Origin: Actinomadura sp. NAK00032
GTDB lineage: Bacteria; Actinomycetota; Actinomycetes; Streptosporangiales; Streptosporangiaceae
Length of the DNA: 64,000 nt
Assembly: GCF_013364275.1 (NCBI RefSeq)
Contig: NZ_CP054932.1
Span: 3,348,001-3,412,000, forward strand
Direction: 5' to 3'
In this document: positions 56,348 through 64,000 of the stretch, in pieces
How positions within the stretch are numbered: the first letter of the stretch is position 1
How the letters are laid out: each line of letters starts with the position of its first letter
Made by a program: the position numbers and the translations under genes
Notes under the pieces: model-generated
Databases searched by the model: none
Told to the model about the DNA's origin: nothing
What the model saw: the letters and a program-made list of their open reading frames with translations, nothing else

Positions 56348-57480
56348 CAGCGCACTCCCAGGCCGCGCGCGACGATGCCGCGCAGGATCTCGTTGCTGCC
56401 GCCCCGCAGCGTGAAGCCGGGCGCCTGGACGACCGACTCCGCGAGCGCGCGGGCCAGCGGGTCGGGGGAGGCGGGGTCGGGCTCCACGCCCGCGTGCTCC
56501 CGCACGGCTTCGATCACCTCGCGCTCGAACCGCGTCCCGAGGTCCTTCACCAGGGCGGCGGGGACGTCCGGGGTCAGCCCGGCGTCCAGGGCGCCCGCGA
56601 CGCCGAGGGACGCCTGCCGCAGCGCCCACAGCCGCGCCGTCAGCCGGCCGAGGGTGCGGCGCGCCGCCGGGCCGTCGGCGCGGCCGTGCAGGAGCCGGAT
56701 CAGCAGGAACGTGCTGAGCAGCCGCTCCGGGCCGCTGCGCTCGTAGGCCAGCTCGGCGGTGACCTGCCGCCAGCCGTCCCCGGCACGGCCGAGCACCATC
56801 GAGTCGGGGACGCGCACGCCGTCCAGGACCACCTCGTTGAAGTGGTGCTCGCCGGACAGCCCCCGGATCGGCCGGACCGCCACCCGCTCGTCCGGCAGCG
56901 GGACGATGAACTGCGTCAGCCCGGCGTGCCGGTCGCCGCCCCGCGGCGCGCTGCGGGCCAGGACGAGGATCGCGTGCGCGAGGTGGGCGCCGCTCGTCCA
57001 CACCTTGGTGCCGTGCAGCCGCCACCCGTCCCCGTCCCGCTCGGCGCGGGTCCGGACGGACGCGAGGTCCGACCCGGAGTCGGGCTCGCTCATCCCGATC
57101 GCGAAGAAGCACTCGCCGCGCGCGATCGCCGGGAGGAACCGGTTCTTCTGCTCCTCGGTGCCGTGCGCGAGGATGCTCGGCCCGGTCTGCCGGTCGGCGA
57201 TCCAGTGCGCGCCGACCGGTGCCCCGGCGGCGAGCAGCTCCTCGATCACCGCGAACCGCTCCAGCGGGGAGCGGCCGTGCCCGCCGTACCGCTCCGGCAG
57301 CGTCATGCCGAGCCAGCCGCGCTCGCCGAGGCGCCGGCTGAACGCGGGGTCGGCGCCGGTGAGCCAGCTGTCGCAGCGGGCCGTGAACGGCGTCCGCGCG
57401 AGGAAGTCCCGTACCTGCCCGCGCAACTCGGCGGCCTGCGGCGGGAACGCTCCGGGCTCCAGGTCGGACGGTCTGGCCAC
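56347..57480 (-). CDS. Acyl-CoA dehydrogenase
   Basis: A 377-residue acyl-CoA dehydrogenase with the complete family layout: N-terminal helices (WLGMTLPERYGGHGRSPLERFAVIEELLAAG), flavin-binding strand region CFFAIGMSEPDSGSDLASVRTRAERDGDGW with HGTKVWTSGAHLA, and the C-terminal helical domain ending LRGGSNEILRGIVARGLGVR. TAELAYERSGPERLL is the segment with the family ER motif. GTG 57480 follows GAGGAGG. It heads a two-gene unit with the smaller ACAD downstream. Confidence 0.92.
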   Translation of the reverse strand: MARPSDLEPGAFPPQAAELRGQVRDFLARTPFTARCDSWLTGADPAFSRRLGERGWLGMTLPERYGGHGRSPLERFAVIEELLAAGAPVGAHWIADRQTGPSILAHGTEEQKNRFLPAIARGECFFAIGMSEPDSGSDLASVRTRAERDGDGWRLHGTKVWTSGAHLAHAILVLARSAPRGGDRHAGLTQFIVPLPDERVAVRPIRGLSGEHHFNEVVLDGVRVPDSMVLGRAGDGWRQVTAELAYERSGPERLLSTFLLIRLLHGRADGPAARRTLGRLTARLWALRQASLGVAGALDAGLTPDVPAALVKDLGTRFEREVIEAVREHAGVEPDPASPDPLARALAESVVQAPGFTLRGGSNEILRGIVARGLGVR

Positions 57481-57625
57481 TGCGCCTCCTCGGTCTCAGG
57501 GCGACGTTACCGACGCCCGCGCGGACCGATGTCAGCGGGTCCTTACCGGGGATCGTTCTCGACCGGATGGTCGTTGTCTGGAATGGTTGCGTTCTCACAG
57601 CCCGTCTCCAGGGGGAGTACACGAC

Positions 57626-58213
57626 ATGTGGCCGGGGTCGAACCTGCCGATGGGACCGCCGCCCGCGGGGCCGGGCCAGGCGGCGCCCTCCTGGCCCCCG
57701 CCGCGCCGCGCCGGGCCCGGCGCGGGCTGGTACGCGCTGCCCGTCGCCCTGCTTCTGGCGGCCGTGGTGGGCTTCTTCACCCTGGTCGCGTTCCTGTGGG
57801 ACGACTCCGAGGCCGCCGACGGCCCGAAGGCGGTCGGTGACCCGGTCCGGGGCGTGGCGGTCCAGCTCTCCGAGGGGTACGGCTACTTCCTGTACGTCCG
57901 CACCGGCGGCTCCACGCCCTACTCGTGCGCCGTGCGGGCGGGCGAGCGGTCCGGGCCCATCAGGCTCAGCCGCAAGAACTCCTGGAGCGTCTCCGACCGG
58001 CCCGGCTACCGGTACACGGCCACCTTCGAGGCGCCGGTGACCGGGGCCGCGCTGCTCACCTGCCGGGGCACCGACGGCCCGATCCTGGTGGCGCCGGACG
58101 ACACCGCGCACGCCTACCTGGGGCTGGCCCTGTTCGTGGCCCTCGGGGTGGGCGGGCTCGCCGTCCTCAGCTTCGTCGTGGTCGCGTTCCGGCGGAGCGC
58201 CGCCCGCCGCTGA
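57626..58213 (+). CDS. Two-span membrane protein of unknown function
   Basis: A 195-residue protein. A Pro-rich cytoplasmic start (MWPGSNLPMGPPPAGPGQ) leads to a first span (WYALPVALLLAAVVGFFTLVAFLW), an exterior domain of about 100 residues with two cysteines (PYSCAVRAG and LLTCRGTDG) that could form a disulfide, and a second span (YLGLALFVALGVGGLAVLSFVVVAF) with a short basic end. GGGGGAG lies 8 bases before ATG 57626. I do not recognise a family; similar Pro-rich two-span proteins are common in actinomycetes. Confidence 0.75.
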   Translation: MWPGSNLPMGPPPAGPGQAAPSWPPPRRAGPGAGWYALPVALLLAAVVGFFTLVAFLWDDSEAADGPKAVGDPVRGVAVQLSEGYGYFLYVRTGGSTPYSCAVRAGERSGPIRLSRKNSWSVSDRPGYRYTATFEAPVTGAALLTCRGTDGPILVAPDDTAHAYLGLALFVALGVGGLAVLSFVVVAFRRSAARR

Positions 58214-58228
58214 CCCGGGGCCTTCCGG

Positions 58229-59407
58229 TCAGGACGTGAGCTCGCGCTCCAGCGGAGTGCGGAAGCGGGGGACGGCGCGCACCTCGCCGTACCAGCCGGC
58301 CAGGCGTGCCGCCTCCCGCTCGATCGCCGCCGCCGCGCCGGCGCCCACGTCCTCCAGGAGGCGGACCGCGATCTCGCCGTCCGCGCGCTGCGCCCAGCCG
58401 CCCACGATCCGGCCGTCCCACCAGATGGACGGGCCGATGTTGCCGTTGCGGTCGAACAGCGCGGGGCCGTGGCCGCCGAGGAACCAGCCGCGCTCCTGCC
58501 AGCCCATCGGCGTCGGGTCGAGCGCGGGCAGCAGCGCCGCCCACGGCTCCGGCGCCGCCGCCGGCTCCAGGTCGTCGGACAGGACGAGGCCGGTGCCGCC
58601 GCCGTCGAGCGCGACCTCGGTGACCTCCAGCGCCGCGAGGGCCTTCTTCACATCGCCGGCGTTCCAGCCCGTCCACCACTTCAGGTCGGCGGCCGGGGCC
58701 GGGCCGAACGCGCGCAGCCAGCGGCGGACCAGCTCCGCGCGGGCCTCGGCGGCGGGGACCTGCGCGATGCCGCCGGGCAGCCACTCCTCGACGGGCGCCC
58801 ACCGGTACTGGCTGCTGGTCCACGACCCGTTCGGGCGGCCGCGCACGATGCGGCCCTCGCAGCCGAGCGTGACGAGGATCCAGGTGGTGACGCCCGTCGG
58901 CCGCGAGTAGGACTTGCCGGGCGCCGGGTCGACCTGCGTGCGCAGCGCCGGGACCTCGGCGCTGAGCTGGGCGCCGGTGGCCGCGCCGCGCGCGAGCAGC
59001 GCCTTGTGCGCGGCCTCCGCGGTCTCGGCGAAGAAGGCCGGGACGTCGGCGATGTCGCTGCCGCGCTCGATCATCCGCGTATAGGTGGCGCGCTGTTTGA
59101 CGGCCAGCCCGTTCGCCGTGGACGCCTGCAGCACCGGCACCAGCTCGGTGGGCGCGACGAACATCGTCCGGCGCATGGCGAGCATCCGCAGCAGCGTGCG
59201 GTCGTCGTACAGGGCCCGCTCCACCGCGCCCGGGGCGGCCTCGACGCTGCGGGCCGCGACCGACAGGAACACCGTGGCCGGATCGGTGGCGTGCAGCACC
59301 ACCATGGACCGGGCGATGCCGGGGACGTCGTCGGTGCGGGCCTCGTGGGCGAGCCGGTGGCGGAGCGCGAGCCGGGCCCGCCGCTCCGCCGTCGTCATCG
59401 AACGCAT
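58229..59407 (-). CDS. Winged-helix DNA-binding domain protein (HTH_42/YcaQ-like)
   Basis: A 392-residue protein of the winged-helix family HTH_42, related to YcaQ/AlkX-type DNA glycosylases. Segments are RLALRHRLAHEARTDDVPGIARSMVVLHATDPATVFLSVAARS, LYDDRTLLRMLAMRRTMFVAP and WILVTLGCEGRIVRGRPNGSWTSSQYRW (shown in family order). Some relatives remove crosslinked bases; I do not see proof of that here. TATGCT lies 6 bases before ATG 59407, so the mRNA may be leaderless. It is convergent with the small membrane protein gene at 57626-58213. Confidence 0.85.
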   Translation of the reverse strand: MRSMTTAERRARLALRHRLAHEARTDDVPGIARSMVVLHATDPATVFLSVAARSVEAAPGAVERALYDDRTLLRMLAMRRTMFVAPTELVPVLQASTANGLAVKQRATYTRMIERGSDIADVPAFFAETAEAAHKALLARGAATGAQLSAEVPALRTQVDPAPGKSYSRPTGVTTWILVTLGCEGRIVRGRPNGSWTSSQYRWAPVEEWLPGGIAQVPAAEARAELVRRWLRAFGPAPAADLKWWTGWNAGDVKKALAALEVTEVALDGGGTGLVLSDDLEPAAAPEPWAALLPALDPTPMGWQERGWFLGGHGPALFDRNGNIGPSIWWDGRIVGGWAQRADGEIAVRLLEDVGAGAAAAIEREAARLAGWYGEVRAVPRFRTPLERELTS

Positions 59408-59426
59408 GTGCGAAGCATAGCGGGGC

Positions 59427-59762
59427 TCACCCGCTGTTGGAGATCTTCACCACGACATTGTCCTGGGTGACCGACTGGACGGAGATGTTGAAGCCCTCGG
59501 CCTGCTCCCCGTCGCCGACGGGCACGGTCACCGTCTGGCCCGCCACCTTCAGGGTGACCATCTCGCCCTGCACCTTCACCAGTTCGGCCTTCACGCCGAG
59601 GATGGACGCGCTCGCGTCCACGCCGCGGTCGAAGGTCACCGTGCACGAGTTGACACCGCAGGAGGTGTCGCTGTTCTCGCCGCCGCACGCGGCGAGGGCG
59701 CCGAGCGGCAGGAGCGCGAACGGGAGTACGGCCAGCTTCCGCCGGAGGGGAAAGGAGGTCAT
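59427..59762 (-). CDS. Small putative lipoprotein
   Basis: A 111-residue protein with a clear lipoprotein signal: basic start MTSFPLRRKL, hydrophobic core AVLPFALLPLGAL and lipobox LAACG (Cys about residue 26). The mature part has two further cysteines (DTSCGVNSCTVTF) and a beta-rich domain with VKVQGEMVTLKVAGQTVTVPVGD. Function unknown. It should be processed by LspA, encoded in this window, and held at the outer face of the membrane. Confidence 0.8.
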   Translation of the reverse strand: MTSFPLRRKLAVLPFALLPLGALAACGGENSDTSCGVNSCTVTFDRGVDASASILGVKAELVKVQGEMVTLKVAGQTVTVPVGDGEQAEGFNISVQSVTQDNVVVKISNSG

Positions 59763-59887
59763 GCCGGGAGTCTAGGCGCGATCCCGGGCGCCGCCGCCCT
59801 CCCGGAGGCGGATCCGCGCAGGACGAATGTGGTACCGCACGGTGACGCGGCTGGATCTGCCCGGCCACCCCGTGCTTCGCTGGACGC

Positions 59888-60523
59888 GTGAGCACCGACA
59901 GTGACCCGCTCGCCGCCGCCGGGGCCGCCGAGGTCCCGGTCGTCGGCCCGGTCGTGTGCGCCGCGCTGCGGATCGAGGCGCGCGCCGTGCGGCGCGGCCT
60001 CACCCGGACACCGGTCGTGGTCGTCGGCTACCGGGCCCGCCGCGCGGCCCGGCTGCCGGGCGCCTGCGCCGCCCTCGTCACCGTCGGCTTCGGCGGCGCG
60101 CTCGACGAGCGGCTGCGGCCGGGCGACGTCCTCGTCGCCGACGAGATCCGCGGGCCCGGCGGCACGGCGGTGCCGTGCAGCGCGCCCCGGCTGCTCGCGG
60201 AGGAGCTGATCCAGGACGGGCTGAGCGCCCAGGTCGGGCCGCTGGTCACCACCGACCGCGTCGTGCACGGGCGGGAACGGGCCGCCTTGGCCGCGCAGGG
60301 CGCGCGCGGAGTCGACATGGAGTCGGCCGTCGTCGCCGCGCGGGCCGGCGGGCTGCCGGTCGCCGCGCTGCGCGTCGTCGTGGACGGCCCCCGCCACCCG
60401 CTGTGGCATCCGGGCACGATCGGCCGCGGGCTGGCCGCGCGGCGCGTCCTGGCCCGCACGGGGCCCGCGCTGGAGCGCTGGAGCGTCCTGCTGGTCCGCG
60501 GCGAGGACGGCGCCGGGGCGTGA
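59888..60523 (+). CDS. Nucleoside phosphorylase-like protein (HpnG/MTA-SAH nucleosidase type)
   Basis: A 211-residue protein of the PNP_UDP_1 fold. The start VVGPVVCAALRIEARAVRRGL, the LVTVGFGGALDERLRPGDVLVADEI segment and GARGVDMESAVVAARAGGLPVAALRVVVD with the substrate-binding Met-Glu match the family. The size is close to hopanoid-associated phosphorylase HpnG. No squalene-hopene cyclase gene is in the window, so a hopanoid role is only possible. It ends 8 bases from a convergent lipoprotein gene. Confidence 0.8.
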   Translation: MSTDSDPLAAAGAAEVPVVGPVVCAALRIEARAVRRGLTRTPVVVVGYRARRAARLPGACAALVTVGFGGALDERLRPGDVLVADEIRGPGGTAVPCSAPRLLAEELIQDGLSAQVGPLVTTDRVVHGRERAALAAQGARGVDMESAVVAARAGGLPVAALRVVVDGPRHPLWHPGTIGRGLAARRVLARTGPALERWSVLLVRGEDGAGA

Positions 60524-60531
60524 GCGGCGGC

Positions 60532-61026
60532 TCACCCGTGCCCGCCCTCGTGCCCGCCCTCCTGCCCGGTGCCGTGGTGGTCGCCCTGGACGATCTTGCC
60601 GCCGAGGTCCGCGCGGAGCGACTCCAGCGTCGGCTTCTGGCTGACCGCCACCCAGCGCGCCCCGACCAGGTACCAGCCGCCCCACGGCTTGGCCTCCTCC
60701 AGCCAGGAGTGCATGCCCGCGTCGGTGGTGAAGCTGACCAGGACGTACCGCCCCCGCGAGGTCTTGCAGTTGCCCTGCTCCAGGTCCTTGACCTTGCGCT
60801 CGCCGGTCACCCGGCAGTCGGTCTGCCGCGCGAGCTCCCGGAGGCTCGCGGGCTTGGCGGCCTTCTGGCCGGACGAGGCGCCGGACTTCGCCGAGCAGCC
60901 CGCCGCGAGCGGCAGCGCCAGCGCGGCGGCGCACAGCAGCGCCGCCCGCGTCCGCGCTGCGGCCGGGCGGGACGCCTTCGGGCGCGGCGTGATCGGGCGG
61001 GGGTGGTGTCGGGGACCCATCGCCAT
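60532..61026 (-). CDS. Putative lipoprotein with His/Gly tail
   Basis: A 164-residue protein. An arginine-rich start (about 27 residues, with several Pro) precedes the hydrophobic ALLCAAALALPLA and the lipobox LAAGC. The mature part has two cysteines (QTDCRVTGE and QGNCKTS) and ends in the His/Gly-rich tail HHGTGQEGGHEGGHG. The tail could bind metal. I do not recognise a family. Start at 61026 is uncertain; an in-frame ATG two codons later is equally plausible. Confidence 0.7.
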   Translation of the reverse strand: MAMGPRHHPRPITPRPKASRPAAARTRAALLCAAALALPLAAGCSAKSGASSGQKAAKPASLRELARQTDCRVTGERKVKDLEQGNCKTSRGRYVLVSFTTDAGMHSWLEEAKPWGGWYLVGARWVAVSQKPTLESLRADLGGKIVQGDHHGTGQEGGHEGGHG

Positions 61027-61127
61027 TCCTCTCCGGGGTGAGATGCGCGATTCGACGGATCAATACGCGTCCCGCCCCGGCGGGGTTCACCGGCCGCCCG
61101 GCGGAGCCCCCGGCGGCCGGCCGGCGG

Positions 61128-62384
61128 TCAGGTCATCAGGCGGGCGCCGGCCGCGGCGCGCACGCCGGGGTCCTCGGCGCCGTCCTGGTGCAGCCGCCGC
61201 AGCCGCAGCCCGGTATCGCGGGTGAGCGGCGCGGACCGGGCGGCCTCGGCGCGGACGCCGTCCTCGCAGTCCCACAGCCCCTCGACGGTGTAGGACTCGG
61301 CCGTGTGCGGGGCCGTTCTCGTCAACGCGGTCAGGATGCGGGGTCTCAGATAGGCGTAGGTCGACTCGGTCCAAGCGGTCTTCAGCAGCGGGACGGCCTC
61401 GCCGGCGCGCAGCCGCCCCAGCCCCTCGATGGGGCCCGCGGCGCCGCCCCACTCCCGCCGGGCGACGGCCCCGCGCAGCTCCTCCATGAGCAGCGGGATG
61501 TCCTGCCGGGTGCCGTACCGGGCGAGGATGCGCAGCCCCATGTCGGCGCAGCCGCCGCGCTCGGCCGCCCACGCCCGCGCCCGCGGCAGCGTCTCCGGGC
61601 CGTACTCGCGCAGCGCCCGGCACACCGCGCCGCCGAACCGGCTCGGCCGCTGCGGCAGCAGCTCCTCGGCCAGGTCGAGCAGCGCCGGCGTCCGCCGCCG
61701 GCCCAGCTCGAAGATCGCCGCGATGGCGCCCTCGCCGCGCCGCCGGGCGAGGTCCAGCAGCTCGGCGTCGCTCTGCGCGTCCCGGCCGGGGGCCGCGGCC
61801 ATCGCGCGGCGCGCCGCCCGGCCCGCCTCCCGCTGCCGCTCCAGCGCCGCGGCCACCCGCGGCTGCCGCGCCGCCCACGCCTCGATCACCGGGTTGCGCC
61901 CGGCGGGTATCAGCAGCTCCAGGTCGGCGTCGTCGCAGCGCGCCGCCACCAGCTCGTCCAAACCGATCGTCAGCGCCGGGTCTTCAAGGTCGATCAGCTC
62001 CGCCACCGCGTCGAACCACTGCGCGCCCTCCTCGGCGTACCGCCGCAGCGGCACCGCCGCCTCGCGCCGGCTCAGCCGCACCAGGTCCGCGAGGACGCCG
62101 AGCGCCAGGTCCACCCGCCACTCGTCGGGGTCGGTATGGTCCGCCGGGTCGAACAGGTGCTCGGCCACCGGGCCGGTCGGCAACTCCAGATCCACCATCA
62201 ACCGGGCGTAGTACAGCCGCCGCGACTCGCACTGGCGGTCCCAGCGCGGATCCGACCGGACGCAGGCGTACACGTACTCGCCCGCGCCGGGCCTGTCCGC
62301 CGCGCGCCGCGCGGCCCTCCCGAGCCCCCGCTGCAGCTGACCGTGCAGCGTGCCCGCCGATTCCAACACGACCTCGTTGCTCAC
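61128..62384 (-). CDS. HEAT-repeat-like helical protein
   Basis: A protein of about 418 residues made of repeated helix pairs, for example LLDLARRRGEGAIAAIFELGRRRTPALLDLAEELL, AVCRALREYGPETLPRARAWAAERG, and AVPLLKTAWTESTYAYLRPRILTALTRTAP. The pattern is of HEAT/ARM-type solenoids. No catalytic motif is seen. GTG 62384 (VSNEVVLESAGTL) is chosen; an upstream ATG at 62420 would add 12 residues of unlikely composition. Scaffolding or protein binding is the usual role; here unknown. Confidence 0.65.
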   Translation of the reverse strand: MSNEVVLESAGTLHGQLQRGLGRAARRAADRPGAGEYVYACVRSDPRWDRQCESRRLYYARLMVDLELPTGPVAEHLFDPADHTDPDEWRVDLALGVLADLVRLSRREAAVPLRRYAEEGAQWFDAVAELIDLEDPALTIGLDELVAARCDDADLELLIPAGRNPVIEAWAARQPRVAAALERQREAGRAARRAMAAAPGRDAQSDAELLDLARRRGEGAIAAIFELGRRRTPALLDLAEELLPQRPSRFGGAVCRALREYGPETLPRARAWAAERGGCADMGLRILARYGTRQDIPLLMEELRGAVARREWGGAAGPIEGLGRLRAGEAVPLLKTAWTESTYAYLRPRILTALTRTAPHTAESYTVEGLWDCEDGVRAEAARSAPLTRDTGLRLRRLHQDGAEDPGVRAAAGARLMT

Positions 62385-62447
62385 CCCGTCAGAATGCGCA
62401 CTGGACCAGATAACGGGCAAGTGCTTTACCCCAGGTCTGTCCCGTCC

Positions 62448-64000
62448 TCATAGCGACCGCTGCGCGATCCAGGAGGCGTGCAGGTCGGCGTAGACCCCCG
62501 GACGCGCCACCAGCTCGGCGTGCGGGCCGCGCTGGACGATCCGCCCCGCCTCGAAGACGATCACCTCGTCGGCCGCCTCGGCGGTGGACAGCCGGTGCGC
62601 GATGGCGATCGCCGTCCGGCCGCGGGTGACGCCGTCCAGGGCCCGCTGGATGCGGACCTCCGTCGCCGGGTCGACGGCCGAGGTCGCCTCGTCCAGCACG
62701 AGCAGGTCGGGGTCGGCGATGTAGGCGCGGGCCAGCGCGACGAGCTGCCGCTCGCCGGCCGACAGCGACTCGCCGCGCTGCCCGACCGGGGTGTCCAGGC
62801 CCCGCGGCAGGCCGTCCAGCCAGTCGGCGAGGCCGAGTTCGGTGAGCGCGAGGACGAGGTCGTCGTCGCGGGCGTCCGGCCGCCCGTACCGGATGTTGTC
62901 GCCGAGGGACGCGTCGAACAGGAACCCGTCCTGCGGCACCATGACGATCCGCTCGCGCAGCGAGGAGAACCGGACCCGGTCCAGCGGCACGCCGTCCACC
63001 AGGACCCGGCCCGACACCGGGTCCATCAGCCGGGTGAGGAGCTTGGCGAAGGTCGTCTTGCCGGAGCCCGTCTGCCCGACGATCGCGATCCGGCTGCGCG
63101 GCGCGATCTCGGCGTCCACGCCGTGCAGCACGGTCGGGCCGCCCGGGTAGGCGAACCCGACCGACTCGAACCGCACCTCGATCGGGCCGCGCGGCAGCGT
63201 CTCGCCCGCCTCGCCCGGGTCGGCGACGTCCGGGGCGGTGTCCAGCACGCCGAGCACCCGCCGCCAGCCCGCGATCGCGTTCTGCGCCTCGTTCAGCACC
63301 TCGGTGGCCGTCTGCATCGGGCTGACGAACAGCGTCACCAGGAACAGGAAGGCGACCAGCTTGCCGGCCGACACCTCGCCGGCGATGCCGAGCAGCGTCC
63401 CGGCGATGACGACCGCTGCGGTCGCCAGGGCGGCGACCAGCTCGCTGACCGGGAAGGTCAGCGCGACCATCGCCTGCGCCCGGGTCTGCGCCGACCGGTA
63501 GGACTCGACGGTCTCGTCCACCCGGCGGCCGGTGCGCTCCTCCGCCGCGTACGCGCGGATCACCGGGGCGCCCACGACCGACTCGCCGACCGCGGCCAGC
63601 AGGTCGCCCATCCGCTCCCGCACCCGGTAGTAGGCCGCCGACAGGATCCGCTGGAAGCGCCGCAGCGCGAACGCCAGCGGCAGGAACGCCACCCACACCA
63701 GCAGCGCCAGCTGCCAGGAGTAGACCAGCATCAGCACGCTCGCCACGAGCAGCTGCCCGATCGAGACGATGAACATCAGCCCGCCGGACTGCATGAACTG
63801 GCTGATCTGGTCGACGTCGCCGGTCACCCGCGACACGAGCGCGCCCCGCCGCTCCCCGCTCTGGGTGAGCATCGACAGGTCGTGGACGTGCCGGAACGCC
63901 TTCACCCGCAGCCCCGCCAGGCCGCCCTCGGACGTCCTGTAGAGCCGCACGTTCATCAGGTACGCGCACACCGCCGTCACCAGCACGGCCGCCGCGCACA
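62448..64000 (-). CDS. ABC exporter, fused membrane and ATPase domains, 5' end outside
   Basis: The last 517 codons of an ABC transporter half-exporter. The membrane part shows several spans (MFIVSIGQLLVASVLMLVYSW, ALLVWVAFLPLAFALR) and typical coupling segments. The ATPase has Walker A VGQTGSGKTTF, the Q loop at VPQDGFLF, signature LSAGERQLVALARAY, Walker B LLVLDEATS, and H-loop AIAHRLS. The substrate is not evident. The N terminus runs off the right edge of the window, and a partner half-transporter may lie beyond it. Confidence 0.92.
   Translation of the reverse strand, partial: CAAAVLVTAVCAYLMNVRLYRTSEGGLAGLRVKAFRHVHDLSMLTQSGERRGALVSRVTGDVDQISQFMQSGGLMFIVSIGQLLVASVLMLVYSWQLALLVWVAFLPLAFALRRFQRILSAAYYRVRERMGDLLAAVGESVVGAPVIRAYAAEERTGRRVDETVESYRSAQTRAQAMVALTFPVSELVAALATAAVVIAGTLLGIAGEVSAGKLVAFLFLVTLFVSPMQTATEVLNEAQNAIAGWRRVLGVLDTAPDVADPGEAGETLPRGPIEVRFESVGFAYPGGPTVLHGVDAEIAPRSRIAIVGQTGSGKTTFAKLLTRLMDPVSGRVLVDGVPLDRVRFSSLRERIVMVPQDGFLFDASLGDNIRYGRPDARDDDLVLALTELGLADWLDGLPRGLDTPVGQRGESLSAGERQLVALARAYIADPDLLVLDEATSAVDPATEVRIQRALDGVTRGRTAIAIAHRLSTAEAADEVIVFEAGRIVQRGPHAELVARPGVYADLHASWIAQRSL

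Noticed and set aside
59888..60523. Hopanoid biosynthesis locus
   Set aside because: The phosphorylase resembles HpnG, but no hopanoid gene neighbours it, so only a general nucleoside phosphorylase-like call is made.

Overview
The window is very GC-rich (third codon positions almost all G or C), uses many GTG starts and stacks genes with ATGA or GTGA overlaps. Together with DivIVA/Wag31, SepF, a PriA-type HisA, DUF3040 and DUF1707 proteins and a translational ileS T-box, this points to a chromosomal segment of a high-GC actinomycete. A Streptosporangiales/Thermomonosporaceae (Actinomadura-like) source is plausible, but that is inference. I see no rRNA, tRNA, CRISPR array, transposase, integrase or phage gene.

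Layout. 1-1039: the end of nusB, then 0.7 kb of structured repeats. 1040-3636: a SAM methyltransferase, dinB and a DUF3040 membrane protein, followed by degenerate tandem repeats to about 4030. 4111-8858 (minus): moxR - DUF58 - transglutaminase (TgpA-like). 9183-30987 (plus): the division and cell wall (dcw) cluster mraZ-rsmH-ftsL-ftsI-murE-murF-mraY-murD-ftsW-murG-murC-ftsQ-ftsZ-pgeF-yggS-sepF-yggT-wag31, plus a membrane protein with a duplicated Cys/His module. No ftsA, murB or ddl lies in the window. 31030-35275 (minus): a DUF1707 protein and ileS with its T-box leader. 35537-37790 (plus): a DksA/TraR protein, lspA and rluD. 37794-39387 (minus): azlD, azlC and chorismate mutase behind a candidate leader peptide. 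39606-47068: dnaE and assorted single genes. 47247-53436 (plus): a PhzF-like gene and the operon hisD-hisC-hisB-(small membrane ORF)-hisH-priA-hisF. 53459-64000: a second copy of the repeat element, a CocE-type hydrolase, two acyl-CoA dehydrogenases, small membrane and lipoproteins, a HEAT-repeat protein and the 3' end of an ABC exporter.

How the genes work together. The dcw block supplies UDP-MurNAc-pentapeptide synthesis (MurC, D, E, F), lipid I/II synthesis (MraY, MurG), septal wall polymerisation and crosslinking (FtsW, FtsI with FtsL and FtsQ), the Z ring and its anchor (FtsZ, SepF) and polar growth (Wag31). MraZ probably represses the block through four repeats overlapping its own promoter. 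The his block covers most of histidine synthesis, with PriA probably also serving tryptophan synthesis.

The most unusual features are non-coding: (i) a dispersed element of about 140 bp with three hairpins (302-441 and 53459-53601), in which one stem differs between copies by changes on both arms while its 14-nt loop is identical; (ii) related GC-palindrome repeats in 174-bp tandem array and one in frame inside murD; (iii) a promoter at leaderless spacing driving a short Tyr/Phe-containing leader peptide with hairpins upstream of chorismate mutase-azlC-azlD; (iv) an ileS T-box whose alternative SD-sequestering and SD-freeing helices can be read directly.
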